A stretch of DNA of 29,072 nt from NCBI GenBank assembly GCA_964531505.1, contig CAZHDT010000007.1, positions 1 to 29,072 on the forward strand. Reading direction: 5' to 3'. Source of the DNA: UBA6264 sp964531505. GTDB lineage: Bacteria > Patescibacteriota > Patescibacteriia > UBA2591 > UBA6264. Position numbers and translations under genes: made by a program. Positions 13,960 through 19,409 of the stretch are shown here, piece after piece. The notes under the pieces are model-generated. The model was given only the letters and a program-made list of their open reading frames with translations, made no database searches and was not told the DNA's origin. Numbering within the stretch: the first letter of the stretch is position 1; each line of letters opens with the position of its first letter.

Positions 13960-14009
13960 AAAAAGTTTGGTGGCTAAAAAGTTTGGTGGCTCGGCCACTA
14001 AACTTTTTT
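13960..14009 (+). terminator. Terminator-like palindrome with tandem left arm, GTTTGGTGGC family
   Basis: AAAAAGTTTGGTGGCT occurs twice in tandem (13960-13975, 13976-13991). The second copy pairs with GCCACTAAACTTTTT (13994-14008) across a TCG loop, with one G:T wobble, and a T-run ends the stem. It is the best intrinsic terminator candidate for ruvB and the S41 gene. Confidence 0.65.
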
Positions 14010-14022
14010 AGTTCGTTCAGAA

Positions 14023-14065
14023 TTCGTACAGGTGCGACCTGTAATACAGGTCGCACCTGTACGAA
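14023..14065. repeat. Perfect 21-bp palindrome with nested palindromic arms
   Basis: Two 21-base arms are exact reverse complements around a single A at 14044. Each arm itself contains a smaller palindrome (ACAGGT-GCG-ACCTGT), so the DNA can form a cruciform or two separate hairpins. The 33-bp core recurs at 16140-16174. Confidence 0.85.
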
Positions 14066-14124
14066 CTGTATCAACACTGTATCAACTTGAGGTCCGACCC
14101 GCCGTTTTAGGCGAGTCGGACCTC
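14065..14124. repeat. 11-bp tandem repeat followed by an imperfect 15-bp palindrome
   Basis: ACTGTATCAAC is repeated directly at 14065-14075 and 14076-14086. Then GAGGTCCGACCCGCC (14089-14103) pairs with GGCGAGTCGGACCTC (14110-14124) with one mismatch across loop GTTTTA. Confidence 0.75.
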
Positions 14125-14138
14125 TTCGAGAAAATAAA

Positions 14139-14165
14139 AAAATACCGGACCCAATCCGGTATTTT
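14139..14165 (-). terminator. Intrinsic terminator of rpmA
   Basis: Arms AAAATACCGGA and TCCGGTATTTT pair perfectly around CCCAA. On the minus strand the stem is followed by a run of Ts, 20 bases after the rpmA stop. Confidence 0.75.
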
Positions 14166-14184
14166 ATATTTCAAAAAATAAAAA

Positions 14185-14466
14185 TTATTTTGTCGGTTCT
14201 ACAAAAACAAATTTTCTTTTTACTAATTTCCCGTCAAAGGCCTTAACCTTTTTGTCTTTAAAACAAACCTTTCCTTCAGTTACTGCGTAAAGAGTGTCAT
14301 CATTGCCCCTTTTAACTCCAACGCCAGGATGAAATTTTGTTCCCCTTTGTTTTAAAATAATAATTCCCGGCCAAACTTTTTGTCCGCCAGCCGCTTTAAT
14401 GCCGAGTCTTTTTGACTTGGAATCTCGTCCCAGGGATGTAGAACCCCCTGCCTTTTTATGTGCCAT
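14185..14466 (-). CDS. rpmA: 50S ribosomal protein bL27
   Basis: The protein has 93 residues, usual for bL27. The N-terminus MAHKKAGGSTSLGRDSKSK is the universally conserved start whose first residues reach the peptidyl-transferase centre. GIKAAGGQKVWPGIIILKQRGTKFHPG carries the remaining family signature. There is no N-terminal extension of the kind cleaved by Prp in Firmicutes. rplU (bL21), usually just upstream of rpmA, is absent here; the gene stands alone with its own promoter and terminator. Confidence 0.97.
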   Translation of the reverse strand: MAHKKAGGSTSLGRDSKSKRLGIKAAGGQKVWPGIIILKQRGTKFHPGVGVKRGNDDTLYAVTEGKVCFKDKKVKAFDGKLVKRKFVFVEPTK

Positions 14467-14501
14467 ATTATTTAATCTTTAATATTTAACAAAGTGTTTT
14501 T

Positions 14502-14529
14502 ATTTTAACATTAAAGTTGAACTTGTCAA
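14502..14529 (-). promoter_or_regulatory. Promoter of rpmA
   Basis: On the minus strand: TTGACA (14524-14529), 16-bp spacer, TAAAAT (14502-14507). The -35 box overlaps the -35 box of the divergent plus-strand promoter at 14523-14528, so the two polymerases would compete for the same bases. Confidence 0.65.
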
Positions 14530-14551
14530 GCCAGTCTTGGCTTGCTATGAT
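14523..14551 (+). promoter_or_regulatory. Promoter of the small membrane protein / ftsW unit
   Basis: TTGTCA (14523-14528), 17-bp spacer, TATGAT (14546-14551). The start codon is at 14579, so the leader would be about 20 bases long. Confidence 0.6.
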
Positions 14552-14578
14552 ATTTTTAACTCTAATCATCAAAATATT

Positions 14579-14956
14579 ATGACTTTAGAAAAAACATTTC
14601 AAAATTTGCAAAAGAAAAAATTCTTTCAGGATAAAAATTTTTTAATTATTATCCCGATTTCTTTTTTAATAAATTTATTTTGTTGGATTTATCCAATTGT
14701 TTTATACCAAAAGCATTCGGATTCAATTGTTTTGCATTTTACAATTTCCCATGGCGTTGATTTAAGCGGTCATTGGACAAAGATTTTAATCTATCCTTTA
14801 TTCAGCCTGGGAATTTTAATCATTAATTTTTTATTTCTCTTTTATTTTTATTTAATCAGAAAAAAAAGACTTGCTTTTCTTTTACTGCTCGGGCTTTTTG
14901 TCGTTCAGTTGTTTTGCGCGATTTCCATTTTAATTATTTCCGGTTTTAATTCTTAA
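14579..14956 (+). CDS. Small three-pass membrane protein upstream of ftsW
   Basis: The start is placed at the ATG 14579-14581, because an earlier in-frame ATG (14537) lies within the promoter. The 125-residue product has three hydrophobic segments: about 20-43, 69-90 and 98-121. A short polar loop (IVLHFTISHGVDLSGHW) links the first two. The loop pattern 'HF-x-GVD-x-G-W' is faintly like small DUF1648-type membrane proteins, but this is weak. The stop is two bases before the ftsW start, so the two genes are almost certainly co-transcribed and perhaps translationally coupled. Function unknown; the position suggests the cell envelope or division. Confidence 0.6.
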   Translation: MTLEKTFQNLQKKKFFQDKNFLIIIPISFLINLFCWIYPIVLYQKHSDSIVLHFTISHGVDLSGHWTKILIYPLFSLGILIINFLFLFYFYLIRKKRLAFLLLLGLFVVQLFCAISILIISGFNS

Positions 14957-14958
14957 TT

Positions 14959-16083
14959 ATGTTTAAGTTGAAGTTTCCGTTTTACGAAAAAGGAAAAACA
15001 GATTATGTCTTAATGATAAATTTTTTTGTTTTGATTTTAGTTGGTTTGATTATCCTTTATTCCGCCAGTTATTTTCAGGCGTGTCAAAGATTTAACGATT
15101 GTTTTTTTTATCTTAAAAGACAGCTGGTGCGCGGACTATTCCCCGGCTTGATTTTATTTTTTATTTTTTATTTTTTTAATTATCAAAAATTAAAAAAACT
15201 CTCTCCTTTTTTATTTTTTTTAACCGTCGTTCTTTTGGGGATTGTTTTTATTCCTGGGATAGGAGTGGCTAAAGAGGGAGCTCGCCGTTGGATTGACATT
15301 GGTTTTATTTTTCAACCGTCTGAACCGGCGAAGTTGGCGTTTATTATTTATCTAGCCGCCTGGCTGGCCAATAGCAAAGAAAAAATAAAAAGTTTTGGAA
15401 ACGGTCTTCTTCCTTTTGTTATTTTTTTAGCCATTATCTCGCTTTTAATTATTCTCCAGCCTGATTTAGGAACCTTGATTGTTTTTATTTTGACGGCCCT
15501 GGTAATGTATTTTTTGGCTGGCGCGCCTTTATTGCATCTTTTAATTCTTGTTGGCGCCACCGCGCCGTTAATTTTTTTTCTGGTTAAAATTGCCCCTTAT
15601 CGTTTAGCCAGAGTGATGGCTTTTCTTCATCCGGAATCAGACCCCTTGGGTATTGGTTATCATATCAATCAAGCCATTTTAGCCATTAGTTCTGGCGGGA
15701 TTTTTGGTCGCGGCATTGGCTACTCGGTTCAAAAAATTCATTATTTGCCGGAAGTAATCAGCGATTCAATTTTCGCGGTTATGGCAGAGGAGCTCGGTTT
15801 TATTTTAATTTCCGTAGTGGTAATTTTATATTTGGTTTTAACTTATCGGATTTTTCTTTTAGCTGGACAAACCAAAAACTTATTTGGAAAATTTTTAGCT
15901 GGCGGGATTGGGTTTTGGTTTATTTTTCAAGCGGTGGTTAATATGGGCGCCATGCTTGGCATTTTGCCTTTGACTGGTATGCCCTTGCCATTGATTGGCT
16001 ACGGCGGGTCTGATTTTGTTATTTTCTGCGCTGCGTTTGGAATTTTAATGAATATCTCTCGTCAAGTTTCAGAAAAAAATTAA
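14959..16083 (+). CDS. ftsW: SEDS-family lipid II polymerase FtsW (or RodA)
   Basis: A 374-residue polytopic membrane protein with about ten hydrophobic segments. Diagnostic motifs are GARRWIDIG followed by FQPSEPAKLA, ILQPDLGT, RLARVMAFLHPESDPLG, the extracytoplasmic loop IGYSVQKIHYLPEVISDSIFAVMAEELG, and the C-terminal NMGAMLGILPLTGMPLPLIGYGGSD. The QK-x-x-YLPE pattern favours FtsW over RodA, which usually has a longer loop and FLPEQHTD; the distinction is not absolute. SEDS proteins polymerise glycan chains from lipid II together with a class B penicillin-binding protein, not seen in this window. With mraY at 4.8-5.9 kb it indicates a genuine murein pathway. No Shine-Dalgarno sequence precedes the start. 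Confidence 0.88.
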   Translation: MFKLKFPFYEKGKTDYVLMINFFVLILVGLIILYSASYFQACQRFNDCFFYLKRQLVRGLFPGLILFFIFYFFNYQKLKKLSPFLFFLTVVLLGIVFIPGIGVAKEGARRWIDIGFIFQPSEPAKLAFIIYLAAWLANSKEKIKSFGNGLLPFVIFLAIISLLIILQPDLGTLIVFILTALVMYFLAGAPLLHLLILVGATAPLIFFLVKIAPYRLARVMAFLHPESDPLGIGYHINQAILAISSGGIFGRGIGYSVQKIHYLPEVISDSIFAVMAEELGFILISVVVILYLVLTYRIFLLAGQTKNLFGKFLAGGIGFWFIFQAVVNMGAMLGILPLTGMPLPLIGYGGSDFVIFCAAFGILMNISRQVSEKN

Positions 16084-16139
16084 TAAAAAAATATCAATTA
16101 TTTTATTTAAACGCTTTTTACAGTTTTTACTGTAGTTTT

Positions 16140-16174
16140 TACAGGTGCGACCTGTAATACAGGTCGCACCTGTA
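16140..16174. repeat. Perfect 17-bp palindrome, second copy of the nested ACAGGTGCGACCTGT element
   Basis: Two 17-base arms, exact reverse complements, surround the A at 16157; the core is identical to 14027-14061. Upstream, TTTTTACAG appears twice as partial copies of the left-arm junction. It lies 57 bases after ftsW and lacks the T-run of a classical terminator. Confidence 0.8.
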
Positions 16175-16189
16175 TTACAGAGTATAAAA

Positions 16190-16226
16190 TGAGGTCTGAC
16201 CTGGATTTGCCATGTCTGACCTCTTC
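16190..16226. repeat. Imperfect GAGGTCTGAC palindrome
   Basis: GAGGTCTGACCTGG and CCATGTCTGACCTC face each other with mismatches across about six bases. It is related in sequence to the palindrome at 14089-14124 and likewise follows an ACAGGTGCGACCTGT element. Confidence 0.6.
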
Positions 16227-16358
16227 AAGTGTCCAAGATGAGTCTATAGGTAACACCTATTTCATCGACGGGCAAGCTTTTGAGAATTCAATAGTAGTTT
16301 TTCAAAATTTTTTAAATCAATTTAAACTAAGTTTGAGTTTAAGTTTAACTTAAGTTCA

Positions 16359-16506
16359 ACTTGGTGGCTCGGCCACCAAGTAACAAAAACACCCCCAAAA
16401 CCCCTACTTGGTGGCTCGGCCACCAAGTTCAGAAAACGGCTCCTAAACCGAGAAAGAGCCAAAAACTCAATCAAAAAATCCCCACTTGGAGGCTCGGCCA
16501 CCAAGT
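16359..16506. repeat. Array of three ACTTGGTGGC-TCG-GCCACCAAGT palindromes
   Basis: 23-base copies at 16359-16381, 16406-16428 and 16484-16506. The first two are perfect; the third has one arm mismatch (GGAGGC against GCCACC). Spacers of 24 and 55 bases are unrelated apart from a recurring CCCC(T)ACTTG junction. Unequal spacing and the palindromic unit argue against a CRISPR array. The overlapping open frames here are shadows. Confidence 0.85.
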
Positions 16507-16522
16507 ACTTAAAAACCCCACT

Positions 16523-16580
16523 TGTCATTGCGAGCGCCACTCCATTTTCTGTCATTGCGAGCGCCACAGGCGCGTGGCAA
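16523..16580. repeat. TGTCATTGCGAGCGCCAC element, partial plus full copy
   Basis: TGTCATTGCGAGCGCCAC occurs at 16523-16540 and again at 16550-16567. The second copy continues into AGGCGCGTGGCAAT, which folds back on ATTGCGAGCGCCAC. Elements of this wording (TCATTGCGAGC...GGCAAT) are scattered in many unrelated bacterial genomes. Confidence 0.75.
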
Positions 16581-16591
16581 TCCCAATCTAT

Positions 16592-16655
16592 GGTATTCCG
16601 TAGCTCAAAGAGCAAAGGATATCATGGTATTCCGTAGCCTTTGGCAAAGGATACC
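16592..16655. repeat. Two tandem GGTATTCCGTAGC hairpins
   Basis: GGTATTCCGTAGC begins both units (16592 and 16626). Each continues into a short loop and a GCAAAGGATA(C/T)C right arm, giving imperfect stems. The second unit ends six bases before the -35 box of the promoter at 16662. Confidence 0.65.
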
Positions 16656-16661
16656 AAAGTA

Positions 16662-16690
16662 TTGACAAAAAATTAAAAATCTGTTATAAT
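16662..16690 (+). promoter_or_regulatory. Perfect consensus sigma-70 promoter
   Basis: TTGACA (16662-16667), 17-bp spacer, TATAAT (16685-16690). It is the only promoter in the window that matches the consensus at all twelve positions with optimal spacing. Transcription would start near 16697. Confidence 0.85.
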
Positions 16691-16704
16691 TTTAACAGAT
16701 AAAG

Positions 16705-16843
16705 TTTCCCCTCGTTTCCCTGTCTATCAGTGGCAAAACCGGACATCCCTCCTAGCCGGGAAGTAGCCATAAGTTGAGGTTGATCTTGCTTGTCAAGCGT
16801 AGGCCTTAGGCTGATAGACAGGAATGCGGGGGGAAAATTTTTT
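16705..16843 (+). ncRNA. Structured leader RNA (putative riboswitch, attenuator or small RNA) of unknown class
   Basis: An outer stem pairs TTTCCCC (16705-16711) with GGGGAAA (16830-16836). Next is a perfect 12-bp stem, CCTGTCTATCAG (16719-16730) with CTGATAGACAGG (16811-16822). It encloses 80 bases with two arms: TGGC/GCCA (16731-16734, 16766-16769) around CCGG/CCGG, and CTTG/CAAG (16785-16788, 16794-16797) on a 5-base loop. The outer stem is followed by ATTTTTTA, like an intrinsic terminator, then the ribosome binding site of the next gene. TGATCTTG...CAAGCGTAGG resembles the P4-P5 arm of TPP riboswitches, but the CUGAGA half is missing, so TPP is not claimed. Confidence 0.55.
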
Positions 16844-16845
16844 AC

Positions 16846-16853
16846 AAAGGAGG
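16846..16853 (+). promoter_or_regulatory. Strong Shine-Dalgarno sequence
   Basis: AAAGGAGG ends about five bases before the ATG at 16858. Other genes in the window begin after A/T-rich sequence without such a motif, so this one is an outlier. Confidence 0.8.
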
Positions 16854-16857
16854 AATC

Positions 16858-17277
16858 ATGAGAAAAATAAATTTTCTTTTTCTTCTGGTTTTATTTCTGT
16901 TATTTTCAAGATGCGCGAAGTGGGAGGTATTGACTCCCACTGATGAAGAAATAACTCTGCGCCTTTTGGGTGTAGAACTTACCCTCATTTTAGATGAGGG
17001 TAAGTGTGAAATTTTCAACCCCAACTGGGGTTCAGCGCATGTAAAAATTTCCCGGCGAGCGGATAGCTGGGGAAATTATTTAGAACTGATCAACTGCTGG
17101 GTTAATGGAAGGTCCAGCAGAACAGAAAAGATTTTCGTTTCTCACGGAGACAAGCTAGAGCTTTATGTCTCTGTGCAGAATTGGTCGTCCTATACGGATG
17201 ACCCGGAAAAATGGTCGTATTTTCAGCTCGGCAAATCTGTCGAGCGAGACACGACAATTATAATCACAATCCCATAA
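16858..17277 (+). CDS. Small secreted protein or lipoprotein (139 aa), unknown family
   Basis: The protein opens MRKINFLFLLVLFLLFSRCAKW: two basic residues, a 12-residue hydrophobic core and Cys19, a signal peptide that could be a lipobox, although Arg before the Cys is atypical. The mature part (120 residues) is rich in beta-prone stretches (EITLRLLGVELTLIL, HVKISRRAD, DKLELYVSVQNW, TTIIITI), suggesting one beta-sandwich domain. No family is recognised. The gene stands alone between a consensus promoter with structured leader and a strong terminator. Its codons are visibly richer in G and C than its neighbours' and it has a full Shine-Dalgarno sequence, suggesting a different origin or selection for high expression. 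Perfect inverted repeats occur inside the frame (CTTACCCTCAT/ATGAGGGTAAG, 16978-17004). Confidence 0.7.
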   Translation: MRKINFLFLLVLFLLFSRCAKWEVLTPTDEEITLRLLGVELTLILDEGKCEIFNPNWGSAHVKISRRADSWGNYLELINCWVNGRSSRTEKIFVSHGDKLELYVSVQNWSSYTDDPEKWSYFQLGKSVERDTTIIITIP

Positions 17278-17291
17278 CCCCCCGTAATAAA

Positions 17292-17330
17292 GGCCCGGCG
17301 CAATGCGCCGGGTCGTTCTTATTTTAATTT
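17292..17330 (+). terminator. Strong intrinsic terminator of the secreted-protein cassette
   Basis: CCCGGCGC (17294-17301) and GCGCCGGG (17305-17312) pair around AAT, extended by GG/TC, then GTTCTTATTTTAATTTT. It is the most GC-rich stem in the window. Confidence 0.85.
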
Positions 17331-17347
17331 TAATGGCATGTCTTAGA

Positions 17348-17380
17348 TTGGTACAGTTGGTACAGGTCCGACCTGTACCA
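17348..17380. repeat. 11-bp palindrome with tandem left arm, GGTC-N-GACC family
   Basis: TTGGTACAG is repeated in tandem (17348-17356, 17357-17365). The second copy begins the palindrome TGGTACAGGTC - C - GACCTGTACCA (17358-17380). Confidence 0.8.
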
Positions 17381-17428
17381 CCGCTGAATAACTATATAAT
17401 TTGTTAATTCTTGAAATTTTTTTATAAT

Positions 17429-17455
17429 AAAAAAAGACCGCGTAAAACATCGGCC
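17429..17455 (-). terminator. Intrinsic terminator of the LCP-der-pth operon
   Basis: On the minus strand GGCCG...CGGTC forms a stem (one G:U pair, with possible inner TG/CG pairs) followed by seven Ts, 25 bases after the pth stop. Confidence 0.6.
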
Positions 17456-17479
17456 AGCTCAATTTTATTTTTCAAAATT

Positions 17480-18040
17480 TTAATTATATTTATTCATCGC
17501 GCTTTTAATTCCGTTTTCTAAAAAATCCTTAATTGCTTCGCTACAAATCGCCGCGCTTTTTTTAATCAGTCCCGCTTCTATTTTGGAAAAGTTTTTCATC
17601 ACCAATTTTTCCGCTGGAATTTGACAATCCTTTTCTCCGCGGACTCCGATTCTAATGCGGATAAATTCTTTTGTTCCCAGTTTTTCAATAATTGATTTCA
17701 CGCCGTTATGGCCTGCCGCCGAGCGATTTTGCGCGATTCTAATCGTTCCCAAAGGCAAATCAAAATCATCGTGGACCACCACAATCTGCTCCGCTGCCAG
17801 CCCGCGCTTTTTTTGAAAATAAACAACCGATTTTCCGGATTCGTTCATATAAGTTAAAGGTTTGATGATTTCCGTTTCAATTTCTCCAAAATTTTTTTTA
17901 AAATAAAAACAATTGGCGTTTTTATTTTTTCGCCAATTTTCTTTTTTTTCCAGCAAAAAATCAACCGCTTGCCAGCCGGCATTATGTCTGGTATTTTGGT
18001 ATTTTTTTCCCGGGTTTCCCAACCCGACAATGAGATACAT
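17480..18040 (-). CDS. pth: Peptidyl-tRNA hydrolase
   Basis: The protein has 186 residues, a normal Pth length. It frees tRNA from peptidyl-tRNAs that drop off the ribosome. Motifs are GLGNPG (6-11), NTRHNAG (16-22) with the catalytic base His19, LTYMNESG, VVHDDFDLPLG with the essential Asp, and AGHNGVKSI. The start MYLIVGLGNPG is the canonical one. It follows der by 15 bases on the same strand, and a hairpin with a T-run follows its stop. Confidence 0.97.
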   Translation of the reverse strand: MYLIVGLGNPGKKYQNTRHNAGWQAVDFLLEKKENWRKNKNANCFYFKKNFGEIETEIIKPLTYMNESGKSVVYFQKKRGLAAEQIVVVHDDFDLPLGTIRIAQNRSAAGHNGVKSIIEKLGTKEFIRIRIGVRGEKDCQIPAEKLVMKNFSKIEAGLIKKSAAICSEAIKDFLENGIKSAMNKYN

Positions 18041-18055
18041 ATATATAGGTTAGTG

Positions 18056-19405
18056 TTAAGCGCTAATGCTAACTTCAATCGGCACTCCGTCAAAACGCCA
18101 TCTTCTTCTCATTTCTTTTTTAATGATATTTAGTTGAGCTTGATGAATTTGTTTTCGGCGGATAAAGATTTTTGGCGTCTTTAATTCAAATTCAGGCGGA
18201 TTAAATTTTTTTTGTTTTAATTCAATCTTTTCCCAAATTTTATCCGGCCACCCTTTTTCCAAGATAACTTTTTTTAAAAAAATATTCAAGTTTTCCTGAC
18301 TGATAATTCGATTCTGATTTTCTTTTATTTTTTTTATCAATGGAAGAATTTGGTTAATATTTTTTTTCTGTTTAGCGGAAATAAATAAACGTGGCGCCCA
18401 GGTGATAATTGGCAGTGCCAATTTTAGCTCAGGGTTGTCTTCCAAATCGCATTTATTAATGATAAAAATCAAACTTTTTTTATTTTTTAAAGCGATTTTT
18501 GCCAAAGCTTTATCTTGATGTTGCACGTCCTGAAAAATATCAACCACTAATAGCGCCAAATCGGATTTTTTAATTGTTTCTAAAGTTTTTAACACGCCGA
18601 GTTTTTCAATCCCCGGTCCGATTTTTCTTTTTTGTCTAATGCCAGCCGTGTCAATCAAAAGGACGGGTTGGTTTTTATAAAGAATCAAAGTGTCTTGCGG
18701 GCCTCGGGTGGTGTGAGGGAAAGATGAAACAATGGCCTTTTCTTCTCCCAATAAACCATTTAAAAGCGTTGATTTTCCCACATTCGGTCGGCCAATAATC
18801 GCCACTTTGTAAATTTCTTTTTCGTCAAAATTTTCATCTTCCTCAGGTTTTATCAAATCGGATTTATTAAAAAGAAAGTCAACAGTTCTGTCCAGCAAAT
18901 CGCCCAAGCCGGTTCCATTAACCGCTGAAACGGCAAACGGTTTACCAAACCCGAGATTTTGCCATTCTCTATCCTCCGCCCATTGCCTTTTTTCCGGATT
19001 ATCAGCTTTGTTTAAAATTAAAAAGCGCGGTTTTTTTGACCGATTAATTAATTGCGCAATCTGTTTTTCAAAGTTGGAAAGAGGAACGCTCTCTAACTCT
19101 TGCAAAGGCCGAATATCCACGATAAAAAAAACAAGGTCAGCCTCGGCCAAAGCTTTATTTATTTGGTCAATTGTTCCCTTTTCCAATTCATCGCTGGCTC
19201 GTTTTTCTTCCACCCCGCCGGTATCAATAATCGCCATTTCTTGGCCGTTCCATTGGCAAATTCCATAATTGCGGTCCCTGGTCGTTCCGGGGATAAGGGA
19301 AACAATGGCTTTTCTTTCGCTAATCAGCGCGTTAAAAAGCGTTGACTTTCCCACATTAACTTGGCCGATTAAAGCGATTTTTTTTATTTTTTTATAAATT
19401 GGCAT
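18056..19405 (-). CDS. der: Ribosome-assembly GTPase Der (EngA)
   Basis: The protein has 449 residues with two tandem GTPase domains and a C-terminal KH-like domain, the layout unique to Der. G1 of the first domain is GQVNVGKST (14-22) with GTTRD, DTGG and NKAD following. G1 of the second is GRPNVGKST, with TTRG, DTAG and NKCD. The C-terminus (about 360-449) reads RRKQIHQAQLNIIKKEMRRRW. Der supports 50S subunit maturation. The second domain's switch reads TTRGPQD where many Der proteins have TTRD. It starts four bases after the stop of the LCP gene, so co-transcription is likely. Confidence 0.96.
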   Translation of the reverse strand: MPIYKKIKKIALIGQVNVGKSTLFNALISERKAIVSLIPGTTRDRNYGICQWNGQEMAIIDTGGVEEKRASDELEKGTIDQINKALAEADLVFFIVDIRPLQELESVPLSNFEKQIAQLINRSKKPRFLILNKADNPEKRQWAEDREWQNLGFGKPFAVSAVNGTGLGDLLDRTVDFLFNKSDLIKPEEDENFDEKEIYKVAIIGRPNVGKSTLLNGLLGEEKAIVSSFPHTTRGPQDTLILYKNQPVLLIDTAGIRQKRKIGPGIEKLGVLKTLETIKKSDLALLVVDIFQDVQHQDKALAKIALKNKKSLIFIINKCDLEDNPELKLALPIITWAPRLFISAKQKKNINQILPLIKKIKENQNRIISQENLNIFLKKVILEKGWPDKIWEKIELKQKKFNPPEFELKTPKIFIRRKQIHQAQLNIIKKEMRRRWRFDGVPIEVSISA

Positions 19406-19409
19406 AATT

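Noticed and set aside
14537..14578. Earlier start (ATG 14537) for the small membrane protein before ftsW
   Set aside because: The extension would lie across the predicted -10 box and encodes no hydrophobic or conserved sequence; ATG 14579 is preferred.
16359..16506. Possible CRISPR array (three similar 23-base repeats)
   Set aside because: The units are near-perfect palindromes, spacers are 24 and 55 bases, there are only three units, and the same unit occurs singly elsewhere in the window. No cas gene is present.
16361..16615. Open reading frames on both strands across the palindrome array
   Set aside because: They translate the palindromes (repeated WWLGHQV- or VAEPPS-like peptides) on both strands and have no protein-like features.
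16705..16843. Leader RNA as SRP RNA, 6S RNA or a complete TPP riboswitch
   Set aside because: The SRP GGAA-loop/AGCAGC signature is absent, no 6S central bubble is recognisable, and the TPP CUGAGA half is missing. Class left unassigned.
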